Made by a program: the position numbers and the translations under genes
Shown here: positions 18,734 to 26,338 of the stretch, piece by piece
Layout: every line of letters begins with the position of its first letter
Position numbering within the stretch: the first letter of the stretch is position 1
The notes under the pieces: generated by a model
What the model saw: only the letters and a program-made list of their open reading frames with translations
What the model was told of the DNA's origin: nothing
Databases searched by the model: none
Assembly: GCF_019635155.1 (NCBI RefSeq)
Contig: NZ_JAHBZY010000002.1
Location: 124,001-188,000, forward strand
Direction: 5' to 3'
From: Nitrosomonas sp.
GTDB lineage: Bacteria > Pseudomonadota > Gammaproteobacteria > Burkholderiales > Nitrosomonadaceae
Length of the DNA stretch: 64,000 nucleotides

Positions 18734-19504
18734 TCAGTTAGCTTGCATCAAGCGATAAGTGCCGCAATCGGTTACGACTTCCCAAGCATCACGATGCTCG
18801 TTGTACATTTTCTTGAGGATATCCTCTACTTTTGCGTAATAAGGCCGACGGATACCATGATAATTGACCGGCGGACCGATCGGGTTAAAATTCAACCCAT
18901 AAAATCCCATTAGTTTATTCAATGCAGGATCAGTAACGATTAACCAATGCCGGATATCATATTTGACTGACATGCGCATCACGCCGGACATCAGTACCAA
19001 TCCAATGCTTAACCCGGAGCGGCGGTCCGACGCCCGGCGATCTTGCGTACTCCTTTTTTCGCTATCGGTTTCGGCTGTTTCTTTGCGGCGATCTTCCCTG
19101 CGCCGCTCGTCTCTACGGCGATCAAATTGGCTTGTAATCAGGAAACGGGAAATTTCTGCGGTATGCTGGCGCGGCAATGCCTTGATATCGCACAGCATGG
19201 GATCTGTCTGACTGTATAATTCGACAGGTAGAAGTTTTTCAGGTTTTGACAAAGCAGGCAGAATTAACCGTGCTGTACCGATAAAGTCTCCGCTAGGTCG
19301 GTAGCGCAACAATACATGGCAGGAATGGCTATCGTAGTTGTCTTTTTCCTTTTCGTCCGGACAATGCGCGGGATCAAACCCGGGTAAACGTTGTTCTATA
19401 CACAATACCTGATAGCGGATTCTGTAAACATGCTCAAGTAATTCGGCTGTATCTGCAATTACGATCTCAAAGAATTTCTGGAAATTTTGATACAAGTCGT
19501 TCAT
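18734..19504 (-). CDS. PEP-CTERM/exosortase-associated N-acyltransferase
   Basis: The protein (256 residues) resembles the GNAT-like acyltransferases related to autoinducer synthases that accompany PEP-CTERM/exosortase systems. Recognisable blocks are the N-terminal VYRIRYQVLCIEQRLPGFD, DNYDSHSCHVLLRYRPSGDFIGTARLILP and the AEISRFLITSQFDRRR motif, then a C-terminal half with LIVTDPALNKLMGFYGLNF. Residues about 128-163 are an unusual arginine/aspartate/glutamate-rich insert. It is 34 bases upstream of the PstS-like gene and 342 bases downstream of the exosortase-associated decarboxylase. Probable product: an N-acyl amino acid or similar lipid; unproven. Confidence 0.82.
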   Translation of the reverse strand: MNDLYQNFQKFFEIVIADTAELLEHVYRIRYQVLCIEQRLPGFDPAHCPDEKEKDNYDSHSCHVLLRYRPSGDFIGTARLILPALSKPEKLLPVELYSQTDPMLCDIKALPRQHTAEISRFLITSQFDRRRDERRREDRRKETAETDSEKRSTQDRRASDRRSGLSIGLVLMSGVMRMSVKYDIRHWLIVTDPALNKLMGFYGLNFNPIGPPVNYHGIRRPYYAKVEDILKKMYNEHRDAWEVVTDCGTYRLMQAN

Positions 19505-19846
19505 GAAATCACCTAATTAAACTGGTAAGTAAGTCTGTCATACTGTTCTATTCAAGAAGAAGATTGATCCGTGTCGATCGGAAGCCAGAGTAATAATAGT
19601 AAACTGCCGCTACGCTATAGCATCAGCGGAAAAGCACAGAATCTACGGTGCATTTTCCATTTTCCGGTTATGCGAAACAAAGCTTTTCCATTCAATAAGT
19701 AACACTCGCTGAATCTATCAATCATTTAAGTATATTTAAAGCGAATATTCAACTGATCTTTATAATTTGACTAGAAAATTGCAACAATCTTAAAGACTTG
19801 TGCACAATAAACAACATTTGCACAGTGATTGATGAAACGTAGGGAA
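19505..19846. other. Intergenic stretch without gene
   Basis: A 342-base AT-rich gap between the exosortase-associated decarboxylase (ending 19847) and the acyltransferase (starting 19504). I see no convincing small ORF, tRNA or strong hairpin. It must hold the acyltransferase promoter if that gene has its own; I looked for a sigma-54 type GG-N10-GC element on the minus strand and did not find a clear one. Confidence 0.5.
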
Positions 19847-21082
19847 TTAAACCAATACTTCGACCGGTTTGGGATGTCCCAGGAAAGCGGTGGGACTGGC
19901 ACTCAATCCATAAGCGCCGGATTGTAGAACAACCACCAAATCACCCGGAACAGCTTTGGCCATTTGCATCCGGTCTGCTAATAAATCCAGCGGTGTGCAT
20001 AATGGACCAACCACTGATACGATTTCGCTTTCGGTTTCGCGGACTTTGTTGCCGATCAGGACAGGGTAGTTTTTTCGGATGACTTGACCGAAGTTACCGG
20101 AGGCTGCCAAATGATGATGCAATCCACCGTCGGTAATCAGAAAAATTTGTCCTCGGGATATTTTTCTTTCCAGTACCTGACACACATAGATTCCTGCCTC
20201 GGCAACCAGGTAGCGCCCCAACTCCAATGCGACCGTAGCTTCCGGTAATTGCCATTTGACTTGCGCCATCAGTGCGTGCAAGTGAGCGCCGATGACGGCG
20301 ATGTCCAGCGGCTGTTCTCCCGGAAAATAAGGCACGCCGAAACCGCCGCCGATATTCAGCGATTTTACCGGCACTGGCGCATAGTCGGCCAAATGCCTGG
20401 CAAGCTCGAAGGTTTTCTGCTGTGCCTGTTGAATCGCCTCGGTGTTTAGATTTTGTGAACCGCTGAAAATATGGAATCCAACGAAATCCAGGTTCAGCGA
20501 GCCGAGTTGCGCGAGTATGCTTGGGACTTGCTCGGCATCGATTCCAAAGGGCTTGGGGCCGCCGCCCATCTTCATACCTGCGGCTTTGAGCTCAAAATCC
20601 GGATTAACACGAATAGCTATTCGAGGCGTACTGCCAATCTCCATTCCTTGCCGCGCAACGGTTTCCAATTCTTGTTGGGATTCAATATTAATTACAACGC
20701 CTGCGGCGATAGCGCACCGGAGCTCGTATTCTTTTTTCCCGGGTCCGGCAAAACTGATTTTTCCGGGGTCGATCACCGTATCCAGCGCAATGTTCATTTC
20801 CCCGATCGATGCGATATCCAGACCGTCGACCAAGCCTGCCAAATGTTGTACAACTGCCGGCATCGGGTTTGCTTTGACGGCATAATGCAGCAGAATCTCC
20901 GGCGGCAGATGTTGGCGCAGTAATTTCACCCGGTCGGTGATTGCTTGCCGATCATACGCATAAAACGGCGTGGTGCCGACTCGCTGCGCTAAGTGGGTCA
21001 ATGGCATGCCGCCGATCTGCAGGCAGTCATTGTGCACGGCAAATTGCGTCAGTGGTGCATGTTCCGGAGGTTGATGGTTCAT
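19847..21082 (-). CDS. PLP-dependent decarboxylase, exosortase A system-associated
   Basis: A fold-type III PLP decarboxylase of 411 residues, related to diaminopimelate and ornithine decarboxylases. The PLP lysine sits in HYAVKANPMPAVV near residue 65. The phosphate-binding glycine loop NIGGGFGVPYFPGE and the EPGR-equivalent LELGRYLVAEAG are visible. DAP decarboxylase ends its signature GPLCxxxD, and GPLCTPLD is present. Pairing with the acyl-CoA ligase directly upstream (stop and start share one base, TAATG) is the hallmark of the exosortase-A-associated subfamily rather than lysA. It probably works with that ligase on a surface glycolipid or polysaccharide modification. Confidence 0.85.
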   Translation of the reverse strand: MNHQPPEHAPLTQFAVHNDCLQIGGMPLTHLAQRVGTTPFYAYDRQAITDRVKLLRQHLPPEILLHYAVKANPMPAVVQHLAGLVDGLDIASIGEMNIALDTVIDPGKISFAGPGKKEYELRCAIAAGVVINIESQQELETVARQGMEIGSTPRIAIRVNPDFELKAAGMKMGGGPKPFGIDAEQVPSILAQLGSLNLDFVGFHIFSGSQNLNTEAIQQAQQKTFELARHLADYAPVPVKSLNIGGGFGVPYFPGEQPLDIAVIGAHLHALMAQVKWQLPEATVALELGRYLVAEAGIYVCQVLERKISRGQIFLITDGGLHHHLAASGNFGQVIRKNYPVLIGNKVRETESEIVSVVGPLCTPLDLLADRMQMAKAVPGDLVVVLQSGAYGLSASPTAFLGHPKPVEVLV

Positions 21083-22656
21083 TATTGGTGATCGTCAAAA
21101 AGCCGTTGCAATTGTTGGGACAGATAGTTGCGATCGACCTTGCCGTTTGGATTTTTTGGCAGATTGCTCTCGCGGATTTCAATGTGACTGGGCACCATGT
21201 AGGCGGGCAAGTGTTGTTTGCAGGCATTTAACAGCGCATCCGCACCGATTCGGGAATCTTCCTCGAGAGTGACAATCGCCGCGATTGCTTGACCCAGAAT
21301 GGGATGGGGTATACCGAAGGCGATTGCTTCCGCGACGTATCCGGTGGCATAAATCACTTCTTCGATTTCCGTCGGACTGACGCGGTAACCGGATGTCTTG
21401 ATCATTTCATCGCGGCGCTCAATGAAATATAGATAGCCTTCCTGATCCATGCGCACGGTATCGCCCGACCAGGCGGCAATTTCCGGAATCGTCAAACCGT
21501 TTTGACGGGGAATGATCGGTTTAAAACAGGCAGCCGTTTTTTCGGCGTTATTCCAGTAACCCATTGCTACCAGCGCGCCACGATGAACCAGCTCGCCAGG
21601 TTCGCCGGGCGCGCAATGAGATCCGTCTTCGCGCAGTACCAATACTTCGGCATTCGGGATTGCTTTGCCAATCGAATCAGGGCGCCGGTCGAGTTGTTCC
21701 GGCGCCAGATAGGTGGAACGGAAAGCTTCGGTGAAGCCGTACATCAAGAAGATTTTCGTATCCGGTAAAATGGTGCGCAATCGATCCAATACTGCACGCG
21801 GGATGGCACCGCCGGAATTGGTGATGTAGCGTAGCGAAGATACATTGCCCCAATCCAATTGCGCCAGTTGCATCCATAAGGATGGAACAGCCGCGATACC
21901 GGTAATCTGGAGTTCATGGACGCTGCGGATGATGTCCCGTGGCAACAGATAATTCATCAAAATGTTGGTCGCGCCGACATAAAATGCGGTTGTCAACTGA
22001 CTTAAGCCGTAATCGAAGCTTAATGGCAATACCGTTAAGATCCGGTCGCCGGGCCGGTTTTTCAGGTACTGCGTGACGCTTTGGGCGCCGGCAATCAGAT
22101 TGCGGTGCGATAGCACGACGCCTTTGGGTTTGCCGGTGCTGCCGGAGGTATAAATGATCGCAGCCATGTCGCTATCAATGGCTGTCAAGGCAGAGTGAGC
22201 GCCATCGACTTCATGCCAGTTTACAACAGCGATGCCTGGAATGACCGGGGGTTCGCCTTTGCTATCGATCACCACAATGGTATGCAAATCGCGACATGAC
22301 ACCAGTTCCTTTTGCAGTAGCTTAAGCCGTTCCAATGAAGTGACCAGAATCCGCACATTACAATCGGTCAAAATATAACGGACTTGCTCCGGTTTCAATA
22401 CCGGATTGACCGGTACGAAAACACCTCCCGCAGCGGATGCTGCAAATAAAGCAACCACCGACTCGAAACGCTTTTCAAGATAGATGGCGACTCGCTCACC
22501 GCGCGCCAAGCCGAGCGCTTGGAATCCGTTTGCTTTGGTTGCGACCTCGGTGGCCAAAGCTTCGTAGCGCATCCATTGATTTTGATAGAACAATGCAGCA
22601 GCATCCGGCGAGCGTTCGGCGGCTGAAAAAATCAAATCATGGATTAAATCGGTCAT
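21082..22656 (-). CDS. AMP-forming acyl-CoA ligase, exosortase A system-associated
   Basis: An ANL-superfamily enzyme of 524 residues that should adenylate a carboxylic acid and load it on CoA or a carrier. The ATP-binding P-loop IIYTSGSTGKPKGVVLSHRN, the YGFTEAFRSTYL motif, SGDTVRMDQEGYLYFIERRDEMIKTSGYRVSP hinge and the C-terminal lysine in LPKNPNGKVDR are all present. The next gene is a PLP decarboxylase whose start shares one base with this stop, the arrangement seen in exosortase-A loci. It is divergent from gltX across a 195-base promoter region. Confidence 0.87.
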   Translation of the reverse strand: MTDLIHDLIFSAAERSPDAAALFYQNQWMRYEALATEVATKANGFQALGLARGERVAIYLEKRFESVVALFAASAAGGVFVPVNPVLKPEQVRYILTDCNVRILVTSLERLKLLQKELVSCRDLHTIVVIDSKGEPPVIPGIAVVNWHEVDGAHSALTAIDSDMAAIIYTSGSTGKPKGVVLSHRNLIAGAQSVTQYLKNRPGDRILTVLPLSFDYGLSQLTTAFYVGATNILMNYLLPRDIIRSVHELQITGIAAVPSLWMQLAQLDWGNVSSLRYITNSGGAIPRAVLDRLRTILPDTKIFLMYGFTEAFRSTYLAPEQLDRRPDSIGKAIPNAEVLVLREDGSHCAPGEPGELVHRGALVAMGYWNNAEKTAACFKPIIPRQNGLTIPEIAAWSGDTVRMDQEGYLYFIERRDEMIKTSGYRVSPTEIEEVIYATGYVAEAIAFGIPHPILGQAIAAIVTLEEDSRIGADALLNACKQHLPAYMVPSHIEIRESNLPKNPNGKVDRNYLSQQLQRLFDDHQ

Positions 22657-22851
22657 CGATCGAATGTTTCATCGTGATGTTCGGAAATGAACATTGGGTT
22701 AAATTGCTCGCATTATAATCATGTTTGGTGTCTGCTTCGAATAACGTATCGCAAGCGGTGCAAAGTCGGGCAAAGGGAACACGGTTTTTATAGAATCGCG
22801 TAAACTATACCTCCCGTATTTATTCGCTATTAAACAGTCGATTCAACAATC

Positions 22852-24246
22852 ATGAAGGTACGCACACGTTTTGCCCCCAGTCCCACCGGTTATCTCCACA
22901 TCGGCGGCGCACGCACCGCACTTTTTTCCTGGGCTTACGCCCGCAAACATGGTGGAGAATTTATTTTACGTATTGAAGACACCGATTTGGAGCGTTCCAC
23001 GCAACAATCCATACAAGCGATTCTGGATGGGATGGTATGGTTAGGGTTGAATTACGACGAAGGGCCGTTTTACCAGATGCAGCGGTTGACGCGCTATCAT
23101 GAAGTTGCTGAGCAATTATTGCGAAATAATCAGGCTTATCATTGTTATGCCAGCAAAGAGGAATTGGAACAAATGCGCGAACAGCAATTGGCCGCCGGTC
23201 TGAAGCCGCGCTACGATGGCCGCTGGCGCGATAGCAAAAAAACACCGCCTGCCGGGGTGAAACCGGTGCTCCGTTTCAAAAATCCGCTGGATGGCTATGT
23301 ATCGTTCAACGATCAGATCAAAGGGAAAATCACTGTTGCCAATAATGAACTGGACGATCTGGTGCTATTGCGCGGCGATGGCGTACCAACGTACAACTTC
23401 AGCGTCGTCATCGACGATCTCGATATGAATATCACCCACGTGATCCGCGGCGACGATCATGTCAACAATACGCCGCGCCAGATCAATATCCTTAAAGCCC
23501 TGGGTGCCTCCTTGCCGGAATACGCGCACGTGCCGATGATCCTCGGCGCCAACGGCGAGCGCTTATCGAAACGGCATGGCGCGGTGTCGGTGACGCAGTA
23601 TCGCGACGATGGCTATTTGCCCGAAGCATTATTGAATTATCTGGCGCGGCTCGGTTGGTCGCACGGCGATGAAGAGATTTTCAGCCGCGAGCAATTGGTC
23701 GAGTGGTTCGATTTGTCCGCAATCAGCCGCTCTCCGGCCAAGTTCAATCCGGAGAAACTGCACTGGATCAACCAGCAATATCTCAAAACCGCCGATAACG
23801 CGCGTCTGGCCGAGCTGGTGGTGCCTTTTCTCGCGAAGGATAATTGTCCGCTGAATGGCGGCCCCGATCTGGCGCAGGTGGTCGATTTGCTCAAAGAACG
23901 CGTCAATACCATCGAAGAACTGGCCGATGCCGCCGTGTATTTTTATCGCCCGCTGGAACCCGCCGAAGAGCTGAAAGCGCAGCATTTGACCGCGGACGCC
24001 AAACCGATCGTGACCGGTTTGATGGAAACTTTCCAGCAAATCGAATGGACGCGCGAAGTCATCCATCAGGAAATAAAAAACGCCGCCAAAACGCACGACG
24101 TCAAATTGCCGAAAATCGCCATGCCATTACGGGTGATGGTCACCGGCGAAGTGCATACGCCGTCGATCGACGCGGTGCTGGCATTGCTTGGACGCGAGGA
24201 AACGCTGACCCGCATGAACAATCAACTTGGCAATTTCCCCGGTTGA
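22852..24246 (+). CDS. gltX: Glutamate--tRNA ligase
   Basis: A class I aminoacyl-tRNA synthetase of 464 residues that charges tRNA-Glu. The HIGH motif appears as LHIGG (residues 15-19) in PSPTGYLHIGGAR and the KMSKS equivalent as LSKRHG (238-243). IEDTDLERST, VIRGDDHVNNTPRQ and the C-terminal anticodon-binding helices are normal. The gene is followed by tRNA-Ala(GGC) and then by tRNA-Glu(TTC), the enzyme's own substrate. Its later half is visibly richer in G+C than many neighbours, but the protein looks ordinary. Confidence 0.97.
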   Translation: MKVRTRFAPSPTGYLHIGGARTALFSWAYARKHGGEFILRIEDTDLERSTQQSIQAILDGMVWLGLNYDEGPFYQMQRLTRYHEVAEQLLRNNQAYHCYASKEELEQMREQQLAAGLKPRYDGRWRDSKKTPPAGVKPVLRFKNPLDGYVSFNDQIKGKITVANNELDDLVLLRGDGVPTYNFSVVIDDLDMNITHVIRGDDHVNNTPRQINILKALGASLPEYAHVPMILGANGERLSKRHGAVSVTQYRDDGYLPEALLNYLARLGWSHGDEEIFSREQLVEWFDLSAISRSPAKFNPEKLHWINQQYLKTADNARLAELVVPFLAKDNCPLNGGPDLAQVVDLLKERVNTIEELADAAVYFYRPLEPAEELKAQHLTADAKPIVTGLMETFQQIEWTREVIHQEIKNAAKTHDVKLPKIAMPLRVMVTGEVHTPSIDAVLALLGREETLTRMNNQLGNFPG

Positions 24247-24299
24247 TCTTTGCTTTACAAGCTATCATCGCATCAGTATAATCCACGTTCCTTTGATCA

Positions 24300-24375
<76 letters not shown>

Positions 24376-24419
24376 GTTTCTACTGAGGTTTAAGCGACGC
24401 TATAACGACATATCACATT

Positions 24420-24495
24420 GTCCCCATCGTCTAGAGGCCTAGGACATCGCCCTTTCACGGCGGTAACAGGGGTTCGAATCCCCTTGGGGACGCCA
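24420..24495 (+). tRNA. tRNA-Glu (anticodon TTC)
   Basis: A 76-base cloverleaf with encoded CCA. The acceptor stem GTCCCCA pairs with TGGGGAC; the anticodon arm TCGCC-CTTTCAC-GGCGG (GGCGG pairs with TCGCC through one G-T) carries TTC; the T arm is GGGG-TTCGAAT-CCCC. It lies 44 bases after tRNA-Ala and borders the restriction/HipA-like island, so its 3' end is a possible integration site, although I found no second copy of it in the window. Confidence 0.96.
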
Positions 24496-24666
24496 ATAGA
24501 AATAGCCCGGCTCGCGCAGTTTAGGCGGGTCTTATAAGCAGAGCTTACCAAGGCAACGCTCCATTCACTTTTGAAGTTGCGGAATCTGCGGAATCAAATA
24601 CTAGTAGAATCAACAACAGATCAAGCAAGCTTGAGTAGGGATTGCTGGTGTAGCGTATTTTTTAGA

Positions 24667-25506
24667 TTATGCACGGGCAAATTTAATGATTTGCGCCTTA
24701 TTAGTGTAATCCTCGATCTCTATGCCGCATTCGTGCAATCTACCAACGGTTTCTTCATAAGCATGATGCCGATTGGTGCCAACGTCATCCGGCCCTGTTA
24801 CGGTGAATAGCACTTTTTCGGGTAATTTCTTACGCCGTTTGAGTTCTTCAATCCGGGAGCGCCAAAGATTTCCGTGATCGATGATTTTGCTGGGTTTCTC
24901 CTGAGCGAGATTTAGCGGTTTGATAATCTTCACTGGCTTATTGTTTGCGTGTTCAACAAAAGGGAATATTGCCTGATATTCCTCATCGCCTACCGGCAAG
25001 CGTTGGAACCGGTCGGCAATGCGTTCTTGATTGAGCCAATTGCGAATGCCTTTTTCAAGGCGAGTTTCTATATATTCCTTAGTAGCAAAGTTCCGCTCAA
25101 CGTAAAACGAAAATAGTTCGTTGATTTTTTCCTCGGGATTTCCGGCCAATAAAACCCGTGGCTCGCTAAAGCGGATAATATGTTCCCGCGTGCGGATCAG
25201 TTCGGTAAAGAGTAGTTGTGCTAAGCTGGTATCGCTAGCCTTGGCGTCTTTGTCAAAGCCGTGCAGGTTCAAAACACCATGAATCCGCGCCAGCTCTTCC
25301 CGGAGGATATGGATTGTCTGCGTATATAGCTTTCTATCCAATTCTTCAAAAAAACGGGTAATGCGGCCATAGCGTTGTGTTTCCAGTTTAAAACCAAAAT
25401 AACGCAGCTTTGGCGCCATCATTACAATGCCCACATTGGCAAATTCTCCGGTTTCAACGAAAGGAGAAAAGCGGACAATGGTGTATTGGCAAGCAATCTG
25501 AGTCAT
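24667..25506 (-). CDS. DUF3037 family protein
   Basis: A 279-residue protein beginning CQYTIVRFSPFVETGEFANVGIVM, with LRYFGFKLETQRYGRITRFF soon after; this is the DUF3037 pattern, a family of unknown function often encoded next to HipA-like kinases. No signal peptide or membrane helix is seen. Its start overlaps the stop of the HipA-like kinase by four bases (25503-25506), so the two are probably translated together and may interact. It is the last gene of the leftward island operon and ends 171 bases from tRNA-Glu. Confidence 0.75.
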   Translation of the reverse strand: MTQIACQYTIVRFSPFVETGEFANVGIVMMAPKLRYFGFKLETQRYGRITRFFEELDRKLYTQTIHILREELARIHGVLNLHGFDKDAKASDTSLAQLLFTELIRTREHIIRFSEPRVLLAGNPEEKINELFSFYVERNFATKEYIETRLEKGIRNWLNQERIADRFQRLPVGDEEYQAIFPFVEHANNKPVKIIKPLNLAQEKPSKIIDHGNLWRSRIEELKRRKKLPEKVLFTVTGPDDVGTNRHHAYEETVGRLHECGIEIEDYTNKAQIIKFARA

Positions 25507-26240
25507 AGTGTGTTCCAGAAGTCTTCTTTTTTATACGCTTCCAGCATGGCATAAGCACCATCGAGTGAAAAATTCACGGGCACTGTCATTTCCATATCGG
25601 TAAAAAACCATGCTTTGGGTATGCCAGCGCAAATGCCGTGCCAGTGATTGAGCGCTGAAAAGAACCGCTGAGTATAATCTTGGCGGCGGAGCATGTCACC
25701 AAAAACCTGATGCTTTTGCGAATGGAAAATATGATAATCCAAGAAATTATTGGAATCGAATTCGGCATCAAAAGCTTGATTATGGTCGATAACGATCAAT
25801 TCACGATCTCGGGGATTCCAAAACAAGTTCGGATTTCCACCTGTTGGAGTCAGCAATCTGTCATTGTTGCGTATCCACCAATCGAAAGTCAGCACATCTT
25901 GTTGCAGCGCTTCGGGAATTGCATGAATCACCGTCATATTGAGCTCCATCGCATCATCTTGCCGTTTTGAGCCAAAAGCCTCGCCTGAGCCTAGTTCGGA
26001 AAGACTTAATACAGACGGAATTTGCAGCAACTCTTCCGGCACTTCCACGATCTCGAAAGGCGCAATGGGTAACCCAAGCGCAAGCCCCAAATTGCCTGCT
26101 ATCCATTCACAAATCTGACTGCGCCGCCCCGCGCCGATCCCTTTGACAAAATAAATTTCATCGTCATCGCCGCGGCAGATAAAAGGCCGGGTCATACCTT
26201 GTTCGGATCGGCGCAGCACTTCAATAATCTGCACTGTCAT
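25503..26240 (-). CDS. HipA-like kinase domain protein
   Basis: A 245-residue protein with the compact HipA-like kinase fold. Visible parts: a glycine/lysine strand IYFVKGIGAGRRSQ with K33 as the likely ATP-binding lysine; the catalytic loop FDWWIRNNDRLL with D127; and the metal-binding segment LIVIDHNQAFD with D152. It is much shorter than the HipA toxin of hipBA and has no HipB-like antitoxin beside it; the conserved neighbour is the DUF3037 protein, which it overlaps by four bases. Its own start overlaps the stop of a 33-codon ORF. The phosphorylation target is unknown. Confidence 0.78.
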   Translation of the reverse strand: MTVQIIEVLRRSEQGMTRPFICRGDDDEIYFVKGIGAGRRSQICEWIAGNLGLALGLPIAPFEIVEVPEELLQIPSVLSLSELGSGEAFGSKRQDDAMELNMTVIHAIPEALQQDVLTFDWWIRNNDRLLTPTGGNPNLFWNPRDRELIVIDHNQAFDAEFDSNNFLDYHIFHSQKHQVFGDMLRRQDYTQRFFSALNHWHGICAGIPKAWFFTDMEMTVPVNFSLDGAYAMLEAYKKEDFWNTL

Positions 26241-26338
26241 ATACGCGATCCTTCATCCAGCACAGCAGGAAGCAGTGTATAGAGCTTACTCGGGATATTC
26301 TGCCGGTCGACGGGTGAGTTGGTCAGGTCTTTGCTCAT
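26237..26338 (-). CDS. 33-residue micro-ORF linking hsdM/S and the HipA-like kinase
   Basis: A 34-codon reading frame (with stop) beginning MSKDLTNSPVDRQNI and ending LLPAVLDEGSRI. Its ATG (26338-26336) overlaps the stop of the modification/specificity gene as ATGA, and its stop TGA (26239-26237) overlaps the kinase ATG as ATGA, so it fills exactly the space between two genes. This makes a role in translational coupling, or a small co-expressed peptide, plausible. It could instead be the remnant of a truncated gene. No family recognised and no membrane segment. Confidence 0.45.
   Translation of the reverse strand: MSKDLTNSPVDRQNIPSKLYTLLPAVLDEGSRI

Noticed and set aside
24667-26240. hipBA-type toxin-antitoxin system
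   Set aside because: The kinase is a short HipA-like domain and there is no HipB-like DNA-binding antitoxin beside it; the partner is DUF3037.
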